The notes beneath the pieces were generated by a model. The model was not told where the DNA came from, did not search any database, and saw nothing but the letters and a program-made list of their open reading frames with translations. From contig JAUNHG010000003.1 in NCBI GenBank assembly GCA_030524035.1, positions 310,001-374,000 on the forward strand: 64,000 bases of DNA, given 5' to 3'. A program made the position numbers and the translations under genes. The DNA comes from Kocuria sp. Its GTDB lineage: Bacteria; Actinomycetota; Actinomycetes; Actinomycetales; Micrococcaceae. Shown here in pieces: positions 29,029-38,100 of this stretch. Numbering within the stretch: position 1 is the first letter of the stretch; each line of letters opens with the position of its first letter.

Positions 29029-30156
29029 ATGAATGAGCCAAACATCGAACATCCGAAGGCGATGCAGGAACCCACCACCACCCAGATTCGACGGTGGCGT
29101 CGGTATCTAGCGGAAGAGCGCGCAGAGGCCGAAATTTACCGGCGGCTCGGTAAATCCAGCACCGGGAGGCAACAGGAGATTCTGCTGCAAGTCGCTACGG
29201 CAGAAGGGCGGCACGCAGGCCACTGGGAACGTAAGTTAGGCTCCCACGCGCACAAGACCGTACGCCCATCAGTGGGCTCCCGAATGTTGATGTTTCTGGC
29301 AGAACACTTCGGTTCCGTCTTTGTACTGGCGTTGCTACAACGAGCCGAGTCCCGTTCCCCCTACCGGGAAGATCAGGATGCCTCCCCCGCCATGGCTGCT
29401 GACGAAGCAATTCACGGCGAAATCGTGCGCGCCTTAGCCCAGGACGGGCGCCAACGGCTATCGGGAAATTTCCGCGCCGCCGTCTTTGGGGCTAACGACG
29501 GTCTGGTTTCAAACCTGGCACTGGTAATGGGTGCTGGCGCCACGGGCATGTCCTCCACCATGGTGCTTTTCACCGGTATCGCGGGGCTGCTGGCCGGTGC
29601 GTTATCCATGGGTGCTGGTGAATTCGTGTCAGTGCGTTCTCAACGGGAGCTCTTAGAGGCGTCCTCCCCCACCCAAATAACCCTGACAGCAGCCCCGAAC
29701 CTGGACTTGGACGCCAACGAGTTAGAACTGATCTACCGTGCCCGTGGCATGAACCCAGAAGCTGCCGCACACCGTGTCCAGGAAAGGTTGGGATACCTGG
29801 ACTGTGACTGTGATCCTTCGCTGTCTTTCCGACAACCGGATCCCGAGGATCAGGACTCCCACGATTCGCATGTGGCCCTAGGAACGGACCTGGGAGCTGC
29901 CGCATCAAGTTTCTGTTTCTTTGCTTCAGGGGCCGTGATCCCTATACTCCCCTACCTGATAGGCATGAGCGGACTGTGGGCCATGGTGATCGCCATGGCG
30001 TTGGTGGGGATTGCCCTGTTGATTACCGGCAGCATGGTGGGGTTGCTGTCCGGCGCCTCCCCTTTGACGCGTGGCTTACGACAACTAGCTATCGGTTATG
30101 GTGCAGCATTAGCTACATACGCACTGGGATTGTTGTTTCACACCACGGCTGTGTGA
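29029..30156 (+). CDS. mbfA: MbfA-like membrane ferritin/VIT1-family iron exporter
   Basis: Fusion of a ferritin-like (rubrerythrin-type) domain and a VIT1/CCC1 transporter, 375 residues. The N-terminal domain (about 20-145) is helical and has carboxylate and His ligands in EERAEAEIYRRL, ATAEGRHAGHWE and DEAIHGEIVRAL, fitting a di-iron site. The C-terminal domain (about 145-375) starts with the VIT1 hallmark FGANDGLVSNLALVMG and has about five helices, with GALSMGAGEFVSVRSQREL. In MbfA proteins of alpha-proteobacteria the ferritin domain feeds iron to export and protects against peroxide stress. GGAGGG precedes ATG 29029. No DtxR box was seen upstream, although a DtxR gene lies in the window. 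Confidence 0.9.
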   Translation: MNEPNIEHPKAMQEPTTTQIRRWRRYLAEERAEAEIYRRLGKSSTGRQQEILLQVATAEGRHAGHWERKLGSHAHKTVRPSVGSRMLMFLAEHFGSVFVLALLQRAESRSPYREDQDASPAMAADEAIHGEIVRALAQDGRQRLSGNFRAAVFGANDGLVSNLALVMGAGATGMSSTMVLFTGIAGLLAGALSMGAGEFVSVRSQRELLEASSPTQITLTAAPNLDLDANELELIYRARGMNPEAAAHRVQERLGYLDCDCDPSLSFRQPDPEDQDSHDSHVALGTDLGAAASSFCFFASGAVIPILPYLIGMSGLWAMVIAMALVGIALLITGSMVGLLSGASPLTRGLRQLAIGYGAALATYALGLLFHTTAV

Positions 30157-30296
30157 GGAACGCACACCGAATTTTTACTCAACGAAATCTCGCTCAAGAT
30201 GTTGACATGACACATTTCGTAAAGATTGGTTCGCCACCACAGTTCAGTACGCACCAAGTTCGTCGAGTATCGCGGTCAAGTCGGTAGCATGGAGTA

Positions 30297-30605
30297 TGTG
30301 TGGCTTATTGCCACACAGCATTCAGGAGAACACAACAGAGTCTGACCGATCGGACGGCACTGGGGGGTGCCACCGAGTCGTCGCCTGCTGTGGATCCGAC
30401 CGACCAGCCCGCGGTCCTCTCCTGATAGGGCGTTTACTCGCCCGCCGATGGTTGCGGGTCCTCTTCCATCACTTGGAAGCGCATCTCTCCCCGCGCTGGG
30501 TGCATTCAAGCATCCGTTCCCGCGACCATCGGTCTTGCGCAGCCAATAGTTGTTCTACAGCCCACGCACAGCGGCGGCCCCACCTAATACCGGTGGGGCC
30601 GCCGC
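30297..30605 (+). ncRNA. Candidate structured RNA between mbfA and sucD
   Basis: The 473-base gap 30157-30629 has no credible protein gene but folds extensively on the plus strand. Stems: 30297-30304/30310-30317; 30322-30329/30418-30425 enclosing 30340-30345/30350-30355 and 30356-30360/30367-30371; 30428-30432/30439-30443; a 14-bp stem 30445-30458/30519-30532 enclosing 30463-30468/30474-30479 and 30498-30503/30510-30515; then the terminator 30571-30605. The three non-Watson-Crick pairs are all G.U on the plus strand and would be A.C on the minus strand. TAGCAT (30285-30290), a -10 candidate, lies six bases before the first stem. Known RNase P, tmRNA, SRP RNA signatures are absent. No -35 is clear. 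Confidence 0.5.
30571..30605. terminator. GC-rich hairpin after sucD
   Basis: Perfect 14-bp inverted repeat (30571-30584 with 30592-30605, loop 7), 25 bases past the sucD stop. It can end sucCD transcription on the minus strand and the candidate RNA on the plus strand. No T-run follows on either strand. Confidence 0.75.
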
Positions 30606-30629
30606 CACTGTGTTGCCAAAAAGTACAGG

Positions 30630-31544
30630 TTACTTGGACATCACATCACGCATAAGCTGAGCAGTTTCAGTTGGGGTCTTGCCCACCTTCACACCGGCGG
30701 CTTCCAAAGCCTCCTTCTTGGCCTGCGCTGTACCGGAAGACCCTGAGACAATCGCGCCCGCGTGTCCCATGGTTTTACCTTCCGGTGCGGTAAAGCCCGC
30801 AACGTACCCCACCACGGGCTTGGTGACGTTGTTTTTAATGTACTCAGCGGCGCGCTCCTCGGCATCACCACCGATTTCACCAATCATCACAATGCCCTCA
30901 GTTTCCGGGTCGGCTTCAAAAGCCTCCAGAGCATCAATGTGGGTTGTACCAATGACGGGGTCCCCACCAATTCCAATCGCGGTCGTGAACCCCAGATCGC
31001 GCAGTTCGTACATCATTTGGTAAGTCAAAGTGCCAGATTTAGAGACCAAACCCAGTTTGCCCTTACCCGTGATGTTGGCGGGGGTAATGCCTAACAAGGA
31101 TTCTTCTGGGGAAATGATCCCGGGGCAGTTTGGTCCAATGATCCGGGTGGTGGGTTTGCCGTCCGCTCCAGTCTTACCTTTGGAGTACGACCAGAATTCA
31201 GCGGAGTCCTGCACCGGAATACCCTCGGTAATCACCACAACCAACGGAACCTGCGCGTCAATGGCTTCAATCACGGCGTCCTTGCAGAACTTCGGCGGGA
31301 CAAACACGATCGACGCATTCGCACCGGTCTGTTCAACGGCTTCAGCTACTGAACCGAACACCGGCAATTCAACGTCGTTGCCATTGTGGTCCCGATGCGA
31401 CACCGTGGTGCCAGCTTTCCGGGCGTTAACGCCACCAAGTATGTTGGTTCCGGCGGCGAGCATCCGGGCGGTGTGTTTGGTGCCTTCCCCGCCGGTGATG
31501 CCCTGAACGATGACCTTGGAGTCCTTGTTCAAAAAGATGGACAT
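30630..31544 (-). CDS. sucD: Succinyl-CoA synthetase alpha subunit
   Basis: Alpha subunit of the TCA-cycle enzyme that couples succinyl-CoA cleavage to NTP formation. 304 residues with the CoA-binding fold ([18 protein letters not shown]), [15 protein letters not shown], the phosphohistidine region IGPNCPGII, and the loop [21 protein letters not shown] containing the active-site His. ATG 31544 follows GAGGAA; the open frame upstream of it overlaps sucC and is not coding. It lies 34 bases after sucC. Confidence 0.97.
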   Translation of the reverse strand: MSIFLNKDSKVIVQGITGGEGTKHTARMLAAGTNILGGVNARKAGTTVSHRDHNGNDVELPVFGSVAEAVEQTGANASIVFVPPKFCKDAVIEAIDAQVPLVVVITEGIPVQDSAEFWSYSKGKTGADGKPTTRIIGPNCPGIISPEESLLGITPANITGKGKLGLVSKSGTLTYQMMYELRDLGFTTAIGIGGDPVIGTTHIDALEAFEADPETEGIVMIGEIGGDAEERAAEYIKNNVTKPVVGYVAGFTAPEGKTMGHAGAIVSGSSGTAQAKKEALEAAGVKVGKTPTETAQLMRDVMSK

Positions 31545-31578
31545 AAGTGTTTCCTCTATTTCGTATGTGTGGCGGAAA

Positions 31579-32745
31579 TCAGTTGGCGGCAGCCAGTTCA
31601 GCGGCTTTATCCGCACCGCCGTCCATGGTGTCCACGGAAGTAACGAGCGGATGGTTGGCTTCCGCCAGGATCCGACGGCCTTCCTCGACGTTGTTGCCAT
31701 CAAGACGCACTACGAGCGGTTTGGTGGCGGCATCGCCCAAGATTTCCAGAGCCTTCACAATGCCATTCGCTACAGCGTCACATGCAGTGATGCCGCCGAA
31801 CACGTTGACGAATACGGAGCGCACATCCGGATCCCCTAAAATCACGTCCAGGCCGTCAGCCATGACTTCGGCGGAAGCCCCACCGCCAATATCCAGGAAG
31901 TTAGCGGGTTTCACACCACCGTGGGCTTCACCGGCGTATGCCACAACGTCCAGGGTGGACATCACCAAGCCAGCACCATTACCGATGATCCCCACCTGGC
32001 CGTCAAGCTTGACGTAGTTAAGGTCTTTTTCTTTCGCTTTGGCTTCCAAGGGGTTTTCTGCGGCCTTGTCCACCAGATCGGCGTGTTCAGGCTGACGGAA
32101 GTCGGCGTTATCGTCGAGCGACACCTTGCCGTCCAGGGCCAGAATCTGTCCGTCACCGGTCTTCACCAACGGGTTGACTTCCACCAAGGTGGCGTCTTCT
32201 TTTGCGTATACGTCGCCCAACTTCACCAGTACAGGAACGACTTTCTCAGCAGTGCCGGCATCAAACTTGGCCTCCGCCACAATCTGCCGTGCTTTGTCTT
32301 CGGTGATGCCCTCATTGGGGTCAACGTCCACACGCGCCAAAGCTTCTGGGCGCTCCACCGCCAGCTGCTCGATTTCCATGCCACCTTCCACCGAGCACAT
32401 GGCCAGGTAAGAGCGGTTGGAACGGTCCAGCAGCAACGAGAAGTAGTACTCCTCGGCAATGTCCGCTCCCTGAGCAATCATCACGCGGTGCACGGTGTGG
32501 CCTTTAATATCCATGCCCAAGATCTGTTGGGCATACTCGTAAGCCTCATCAGGGGTTTTGGCGACCTTCACGCCGCCCGCCTTGCCGCGGCCGCCCACCT
32601 TAACCTGAGCCTTAACGACTGTCACGCCGCCAATTTTTTCTGCGGCTGCTTTGGCTTCTTCTGCGGTGGTGGCAACATAGCCCTGAAGCACAGGAACTTC
32701 GTGCTTCTCAAACAGGTCACGCGCCTGGTATTCAAACAGGTCCAC
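31579..32745 (-). CDS. sucC: Succinyl-CoA synthetase beta subunit
   Basis: Beta subunit with an ATP-grasp domain, 388 residues. It begins with the typical [19 protein letters not shown], then [44 protein letters not shown], and the CoA-synthetase-like C-terminal domain with [15 protein letters not shown] and [13 protein letters not shown]. The GTG start at 32745 has GAAGGA nine bases upstream; longer frames in the track-like sense are not supported by homology. The region 32746-33003 upstream should hold its promoter, but no clear -35/-10 pair is evident. Confidence 0.96.
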   Translation of the reverse strand: MDLFEYQARDLFEKHEVPVLQGYVATTAEEAKAAAEKIGGVTVVKAQVKVGGRGKAGGVKVAKTPDEAYEYAQQILGMDIKGHTVHRVMIAQGADIAEEYYFSLLLDRSNRSYLAMCSVEGGMEIEQLAVERPEALARVDVDPNEGITEDKARQIVAEAKFDAGTAEKVVPVLVKLGDVYAKEDATLVEVNPLVKTGDGQILALDGKVSLDDNADFRQPEHADLVDKAAENPLEAKAKEKDLNYVKLDGQVGIIGNGAGLVMSTLDVVAYAGEAHGGVKPANFLDIGGGASAEVMADGLDVILGDPDVRSVFVNVFGGITACDAVANGIVKALEILGDAATKPLVVRLDGNNVEEGRRILAEANHPLVTSVDTMDGGADKAAELAAAN

Positions 32746-33003
32746 GGGTGAGAGTCCTTCTCCGTCGAAGTTCGTTGGCCCCAGCAGTCCGCTGGTTAAG
32801 CCGTGTTCTTCAAGAGTGCTGCGAAGCATCGCGGCGGACCGCACGGCCTCATCAGCTGATGCACCACAACATTCTCTAAGATCCAAGGTTAACGGACAGC
32901 ACCGCGATACGTGAGACCAGCTACTGCCGTGTGACCGGAACACAGCGGACACCACACCTTTGCTTGTCGATTGCCTTCAGCAAAAGTTGGTTGACTGTCT
33001 CTC

Positions 33004-33741
33004 ATGGAAGCCACAGATCCACGACGCCACCAACCCTCCCGGTTGCGCCTGAGCGCCGCGTTGATCGGGTGCATTCTGCTGGCCACACTGCAGATACCGG
33101 TGGCGTCCGTGACGGATGTTGTCAATCCCCCAGGACGACTATTGGAGCTATGGCCGCAATCTCTGCTGTGGGCAGGGATAAGTGGCATATGGTTCCTGGG
33201 GGTTCACATGATCTACCGCAAACTCCAGAACGTCACCCATCAGGCGGAAGTCTTTGAAAGTGTGCCACCCCCGCCGCCATTCTTCGAAGATCATCGACAC
33301 GTCACTGCAGCCTTATGGCTAGGGGTTTCAGCTGTTTTGTGCACGGTGATCTTACCGCCCATGTTGGTGGGTCAGTGGACGTTGCAACCGGTGCTCACGT
33401 GGCAAGGACTCTACGGGACTTATGGGATGGCGGGGCTTGTGGCTGCAGTCGGACTACTGCTGTACCACGGGGGTTTTGGTGCGGTTACCGCATTGGCTCT
33501 AGCTATCGTCCAGGCCCTGGCCGATACCGTGGGGCGCACTGCATGGTTCAGCAAAGTCCCGATGGGCGGAGTGGTAGTAGGCCTGGCAGCTGCCACATAT
33601 CAGAGCGCAACAGGCGGTTGGGCAATGTTCGTCACCACACTCGTAGCATTCACTCTGCTAGGTGCCGTACACCTACTCACCGGACGGCGCCTGCGGTGGA
33701 CCGTACCGGCCACCGCCATGACACTGGTTTTCCTCTACTAA
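33004..33741 (+). CDS. Multi-spanning membrane protein of unknown function
   Basis: Not assigned to a family. 245 residues with about six or seven hydrophobic helices: the first at about 16-36, a second at about 50-66, a proline-rich loop (VPPPPPFFEDH), and the remainder between 100 and 245. It is divergent from sucC and converges with the uvrD1 gene with 21 bases between. No Shine-Dalgarno motif precedes ATG 33004. Possible transporter-like or regulatory integral protein; no motif supports a role. Confidence 0.72.
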   Translation: MEATDPRRHQPSRLRLSAALIGCILLATLQIPVASVTDVVNPPGRLLELWPQSLLWAGISGIWFLGVHMIYRKLQNVTHQAEVFESVPPPPPFFEDHRHVTAALWLGVSAVLCTVILPPMLVGQWTLQPVLTWQGLYGTYGMAGLVAAVGLLLYHGGFGAVTALALAIVQALADTVGRTAWFSKVPMGGVVVGLAAATYQSATGGWAMFVTTLVAFTLLGAVHLLTGRRLRWTVPATAMTLVFLY

Positions 33742-33762
33742 CCCATGCAGGGACACATCGCG

Positions 33763-36219
33763 CTATGGTGCGTCGGGTTCCTGAGAGATTCGCGATAACG
33801 GGGCGGAGCGGACCAGCAACCGTTTTTCTTCCGCCGCTACGCCACGTCCAAACCGAACTTTGGCGATGAGTTTGTCGCCAGTCCCTTCAAGTTGAATCAC
33901 AGTGCCTCGCCCAAAAGTTTTGTGATCCACCTGTTCCCCAACTGACAGGTGCAATACCTCCCGATTTTGTGGCACCCGAGCCGCTGCACCCATTCGTTGA
34001 AACCCCTGGGAACTGCCAGCACCAGCTCCCCACCAGGACCCGGTGTGACCACGACTCCTACCCATGCCACCAACTGAAGACTCACCCCAGGAGTCCACCG
34101 CCCCTGGGGTCGCACCCAACCCCGTAGACACACCAGACCCCTCTCGTTCCCATCGCACCAATTCAGACGGTACGTCTTCTAAAAATGGGCTGGGTGGGTT
34201 GTACTGAGCCTGGCCCCACTGCTGGCGACTTTCCGCGCGGGTCAGATACAAACGACGCCGTGCCCGGGTGATCCCCACATAAGCCAGCCGCCGTTCCTCC
34301 TGCATCTGGTTGTCATCGGTCATGGATCGTTGATGCGGGAAAATCCCGTGTTCCATACCAGTGAGGAACACCACGGGGAACTCCAGCCCTTTAGCGGTAT
34401 GCAAGGTCATCAGTGTGACCATCCCGGCATCATCATGAGTCTGGGAACTATCCGGGAGTTGATCGGCATCAGCCACCAGAGCCACGTGCTCCAGGAAATC
34501 CGGCAGGCCCACCTCGGGGTTTTCGCGTTCGTATTCGCGGACCACCGCAACCAGTTCCGCCAGGTTTTCCACCCGTGATTCATCTTGAGGATCATCGGAA
34601 GTACGCAGAGCTTCTAGATAACCCGTTTGCTCTAACACAGCTTCCAGAACGGCAGACGGACCATTGCCTTCCGCCACGGTGGATAGGTCATCTATCAGTT
34701 GGACAAAGGCCCGAACCGCTTTCAGCGAGCGCGTCGCCATACCGGGGGCCTCATCAGCGCTCCGCAACGCTTGCATGAACGGCACCTGTTCACGCTGCGC
34801 CAGTGCGCTGACTGCAGCCTGTGCACGATCCCCAATACCGCGTTTGGGTTCGTTCAGAATGCGACGGACTGTGACTTCGTCGTCCGGGTTAATCAGGGTG
34901 CGCAGGTACGCCAGGACGTCCTTGATTTCTTTGCGTTCATAAAACCGGGTGCCACCTACCACCCGGTAGGGCAGCCCCACGCGCATCAGGATTTCTTCCA
35001 GGGAACGCGACTGCGCGTTGGTGCGGTAGAAGATCGCCACATCCGCGGGGCGAATATTTTCCTGATCTTGGAGCCGATCGATTTCTTCGACGATCCACCG
35101 GGCCTCTTCGTGGGCGGATTCCGCAACGTACCCCACAATTTCAGCGCCGTCCCCGGCAGCAGTCCACAACCGTTTGTCCCGACGCCCTGGGTTTTTGCCG
35201 ATCACTGCATTTGCGGCGGACAGGATGGTTTGGGTGGATCGGTAATTCTGTTCCAACAAAACCGTGCGTGCGTTGAGGTAATCCTGTTCAAAGTCCACGA
35301 TATTGCGGATATCCGCACCCCGGAACGCGTAGATGGACTGATCTGAATCCCCCACCACGGTGAGTTCTGCCGGCGACACGGCGCTTTGGGCCCCGTCATC
35401 AGCGGAGTCAGCACCCACGATCTCACGCACCAGAGCGTATTGGGCATGGTTAGTGTCCTGGTATTCATCAATCAGCACGTGTCGGTACTTACGTCGGTAG
35501 TAGTCGGCGATGGCGGGAAATGCCCGAAGCATATAAACGGTTTGGGTGATCAGGTCGTCAAAGTCCAAGGCATTGGCGGCACGTAACCGCTGTGTGTATC
35601 CGCGATACACCTGTGCCACGGCAGATTCCCAGGCGTCCGTATCCGTCATGCGTTGCGCGTAGGCATCGTCGTCCACCAGTTCGTTTTTGAGGTCAGAAAT
35701 GGCTCGCTGTATGGCTTTGGGCGCAAAGCGTTTGGGATCTAGGTCGTGTTCCCTGGCCACCGCTGTGACAACACGCAAGGAGTCAGCGGAGTCGTAAATG
35801 GAGAACGTGGATTTGAGGCCGATAGAAGTCGCTTCCCGACGGAGCACGCGCACACAGAAGGAGTGGAAGGTGGAGATAGTCATGGTCTTGGCGGAGACGC
35901 CCACCAAATCCACGACACGCTCCCGCATTTCAGCCGCAGCTTTGTTGGTAAACGTGATAGCTAGGATCTCCCCGGGGCGAGCCCTGCCGGTAGCCAAGAG
36001 GTAGCCGATGCGATGAGTGAGCACTCGGGTTTTACCGGAACCTGCACCAGCCACGATCAGCAGGGGTGAACCCGCGTGTTCTACAGCTTGGCGTTGAGCG
36101 TCGTTGAGCCCTTCCACCAGGTCCGCTGGGGCCGCAGACACAGGTGATGGGTCAGGTTGTTCCATGCGTGGGGAAGCAGCGGCCACGGAAAGCAGGGGGT
36201 TATCCGACAGGAAATCCAT
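33763..36219 (-). CDS. pcrA: ATP-dependent DNA helicase UvrD1/PcrA
   Basis: 3'-5' superfamily 1A helicase for nucleotide-excision repair and clearing of proteins from DNA. 818 residues: Q-motif LNDAQRQAVEHAGSPLLIVAGAGSGKTR with the Walker A at 57-63, TFTNKAAAEM, LIDEYQDTNHAQY (motif II), VVGDSDQSIYAFRGAD, LEQNYRST, VTLMTLHTAKGLEFPVVFLTG, and EERRLAYVGITRARRRL. The C-terminal Tudor-like domain (VGEQVDHKTFGRGTV ... KVRFG) is the part that contacts RNA polymerase in PcrA/UvrD. ATG 36219 gives the family N-terminus. The pcrA-sucC-sucD order matches Rv0949-Rv0952. Confidence 0.96.
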   Translation of the reverse strand: MDFLSDNPLLSVAAASPRMEQPDPSPVSAAPADLVEGLNDAQRQAVEHAGSPLLIVAGAGSGKTRVLTHRIGYLLATGRARPGEILAITFTNKAAAEMRERVVDLVGVSAKTMTISTFHSFCVRVLRREATSIGLKSTFSIYDSADSLRVVTAVAREHDLDPKRFAPKAIQRAISDLKNELVDDDAYAQRMTDTDAWESAVAQVYRGYTQRLRAANALDFDDLITQTVYMLRAFPAIADYYRRKYRHVLIDEYQDTNHAQYALVREIVGADSADDGAQSAVSPAELTVVGDSDQSIYAFRGADIRNIVDFEQDYLNARTVLLEQNYRSTQTILSAANAVIGKNPGRRDKRLWTAAGDGAEIVGYVAESAHEEARWIVEEIDRLQDQENIRPADVAIFYRTNAQSRSLEEILMRVGLPYRVVGGTRFYERKEIKDVLAYLRTLINPDDEVTVRRILNEPKRGIGDRAQAAVSALAQREQVPFMQALRSADEAPGMATRSLKAVRAFVQLIDDLSTVAEGNGPSAVLEAVLEQTGYLEALRTSDDPQDESRVENLAELVAVVREYERENPEVGLPDFLEHVALVADADQLPDSSQTHDDAGMVTLMTLHTAKGLEFPVVFLTGMEHGIFPHQRSMTDDNQMQEERRLAYVGITRARRRLYLTRAESRQQWGQAQYNPPSPFLEDVPSELVRWEREGSGVSTGLGATPGAVDSWGESSVGGMGRSRGHTGSWWGAGAGSSQGFQRMGAAARVPQNREVLHLSVGEQVDHKTFGRGTVIQLEGTGDKLIAKVRFGRGVAAEEKRLLVRSAPLSRISQEPDAP

Positions 36220-36329
36220 GATGAACGCAGTGTACGTGGGCACACGGACAACACACATGGTGGTTTCCGTTAAGCCGCACGTAGTCTTGTCGCACGTTCA
36301 ATGACCCGACCACACGAAAGGTGATTTGC

Positions 36330-36500
36330 ATGGGGTTGTTTTTTAGGAAACGCAAGAAACTCGGGAAGCGAAGCAGCATGAGTGTGTCGCGATCAGGCGT
36401 CTCTTTTTCTCGCAGGTTTGGGCCATTCAGCCTTTCTTCGCGAGGAAACGCGTCGGTGCGACTAGGCAAGGGGTTCAGCTTCCGCAAAAAACTGTGGTGA
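36330..36500 (+). CDS. Small basic protein, DUF4236-like
   Basis: A 56-residue gene, too short for routine length cut-offs. It begins MGLFFRKRKKLGKRSSMSVS and ends LGKGFSFRKKLW, with the pattern of an N-terminal RKR-type basic cluster, a SxSGVSFSRRFGP core and a SVRLGKGFSFR tail that resembles small DUF4236-type proteins found widely in bacteria and phages. AAAGGTG lies six bases before ATG 36330. The frame is unbroken and its Arg/Lys and Ser/Gly content is non-random. It lies alone between uvrD1 and tRNA-Arg. Function unknown. Confidence 0.7.
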   Translation: MGLFFRKRKKLGKRSSMSVSRSGVSFSRRFGPFSLSSRGNASVRLGKGFSFRKKLW

Positions 36501-36538
36501 TCCGCTCGCTGTCGAAGGTAAGAAAGGTCAATATGGGG

Positions 36539-36611
36539 TGCCCCCGAGTGGATTCGAACCACCGACACCGGCTTTAGGAGAGCCGTGCTCTATCCCCTGA
36601 GCTACGGGGGC
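36539..36611 (-). tRNA. tRNA-Arg (anticodon CCT)
   Basis: Full cloverleaf on the minus strand: acceptor GCCCCCG/CGGGGGC, D-arm GCTC...GAGC, anticodon arm CGGCT-CTCCTAA-AGCCG (anticodon CCT, reads AGG), and T-arm with TTCGAAT loop. The discriminator is A at 36539. CCA is not encoded. Confidence 0.96.
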
Positions 36612-36683
36612 AACACGGACCATCATACGGCTACACCGCGTGGTCCGAGCCTCCGGGCATGTGGGGCGGTTAGATTGACAGTC

Positions 36684-38090
36684 ATGTCCGTCTACATCGA
36701 CCCACCCCGTTGGCCTGCCCACGGAACCGAATTCTCCCATTTGATTTCGGATACTTCCCTGGCAGAACTGCATGATGCCGCCCAACGCATTGGTCTTTCC
36801 TCACGGGCTTTTGACCGTGACCACTACGATGTCCCCAAGGAGCGCTACGACGACGCTGTGGCTGCGGGAGCCCGTGAGGTGGACGGCAAAAAGTTGGTGC
36901 GCCTGCTGGTAGCTTCCGGCCTCCGCATCCCTGCAGCGCGACGTAACGAGAAAGTGCTCTCCGCCCTACGCCACCGTTGGGATCACGCCGTAGGGCACAG
37001 CGAACCCCTGCAACAAGTGCGCGAAACCTTACTAGCCGCTTGGGGGCAACCGCACCGGACATACCATGACCGTACCCACCTGCTGGCGGTACTCACCGCC
37101 CTTGATGCCCTCACGGACAAACACGTACCGCTAGAAATCGTCCTAGCGGCGTGGTTTCACGACGCCATTCACACAGGCCAGACGGGCAAGGACGAAGAAG
37201 AATCCGCACAGCTGGCATTGGACACCCTGCCGGATGCTGGTGTGGAACCATCCGTCGCGGAGGAAGTGGCACGGTTAGTGCGTTTAACCGTGCACCATCG
37301 CCCGGAACCGGAGGATGTTCATGGGGCGTTGTTATCGGATGCTGACCTTGCGATTTTGGGCGCACCCCCTGAGCGTTACGCAGAATACGTACGCCAGGTC
37401 CGTGCGGAATACGCGCAGATACCCAAACACGATTTTGCCCATGCTCGTCTAACGATTCTCAAAAGCCTGGATCCTCAGGAGCTGTTCCATACTGAGCGTG
37501 GCCGTACCCTGTGGCAAGAGCAGGCCCAGGAAAACCTGGCGGTGGAAATTGATGAGCTGCAACTGGCCGCCCTGAACAACCTGCACGTACCCGAGCAACA
37601 CACGGTGTTACCCATAGCGGGCCTGTGCTACATAACCAACGGAAAACTGCTGACCGTACGCAAACAGGGCACCAGCATGTTCATGCTCGTCGGAGGCAAA
37701 TGTGAGAGCGAGGAAAGCCCACTCAATGCAGTGTTACGCGAAGCACAAGAGGAAGTCGGACTGGAGCTAGGCCCCGGCGACGTCCGTCTTTTAGGCCGAT
37801 TCCATTCGCCAGCGGCCAACGAGCCCGACACGTGGATCGACTCCACGGTGTTCCTGACCGACGTACTTGACGGCGACCACCAGGACTCCGAAGCGCAACG
37901 CCATCCCACAGCTTTGGCGGAGATCGACGAACTGCACGAACTGGACCTGCACCCACACACCGTGCGCGAAGTCGAGGAAAACCTCGCCCCCTTGCTACGC
38001 AGACAGGTGCTGCCCTTGCTGCGCAGACGCGACCGGCGATTCTGGTCCGCGTACTGCGGGCCGCTTGGCCCTTACGAGGTACAGCGGTAA
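36684..38090 (+). CDS. Three-domain protein: DUF4031, HD phosphohydrolase, Nudix hydrolase
   Basis: A 468-residue fusion. Residues 2-85 are DUF4031 (SVYIDPPRWPAHGTEFSHLISD ... DGKKLVRLLVASGLRI). Residues about 110-255 are an HD-superfamily hydrolase, with YHDRTHL, the AWFHDAIHTG motif and SDADLAILG. Residues about 315-430 are a Nudix domain with a perfect box, G-x5-E-x7-REAQEEVGL (about 337-359). Both hydrolases act on phosphate esters or nucleotides, so the chain may sanitise or recycle nucleotides; substrate unknown. ATG 36684 follows TAGATT by seven bases, a leaderless layout. It starts 73 bases beyond the tRNA-Arg 5' end. Confidence 0.9.
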   Translation: MSVYIDPPRWPAHGTEFSHLISDTSLAELHDAAQRIGLSSRAFDRDHYDVPKERYDDAVAAGAREVDGKKLVRLLVASGLRIPAARRNEKVLSALRHRWDHAVGHSEPLQQVRETLLAAWGQPHRTYHDRTHLLAVLTALDALTDKHVPLEIVLAAWFHDAIHTGQTGKDEEESAQLALDTLPDAGVEPSVAEEVARLVRLTVHHRPEPEDVHGALLSDADLAILGAPPERYAEYVRQVRAEYAQIPKHDFAHARLTILKSLDPQELFHTERGRTLWQEQAQENLAVEIDELQLAALNNLHVPEQHTVLPIAGLCYITNGKLLTVRKQGTSMFMLVGGKCESEESPLNAVLREAQEEVGLELGPGDVRLLGRFHSPAANEPDTWIDSTVFLTDVLDGDHQDSEAQRHPTALAEIDELHELDLHPHTVREVEENLAPLLRRQVLPLLRRRDRRFWSAYCGPLGPYEVQR

Positions 38091-38100
38091 CGTGAAGAAT

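Noticed and set aside
29029-29029. DtxR/IdeR iron box before mbfA
   Set aside because: No TTAGGTTAGGCTAACCTAA-like palindrome was found in 28959-29028.
30276-30655. Open frames on both strands in the mbfA-sucD gap (77 and 119 codons)
   Set aside because: They lack ribosome-binding sites and family resemblance, and the plus-strand frame runs through the terminator hairpin and into sucD. The stretch is better explained as noncoding RNA.
36200-36568. 122-codon minus-strand frame between uvrD1 and tRNA-Arg
   Set aside because: It runs through the tRNA and antisense to the small 36330-36500 gene, with no protein-like pattern.
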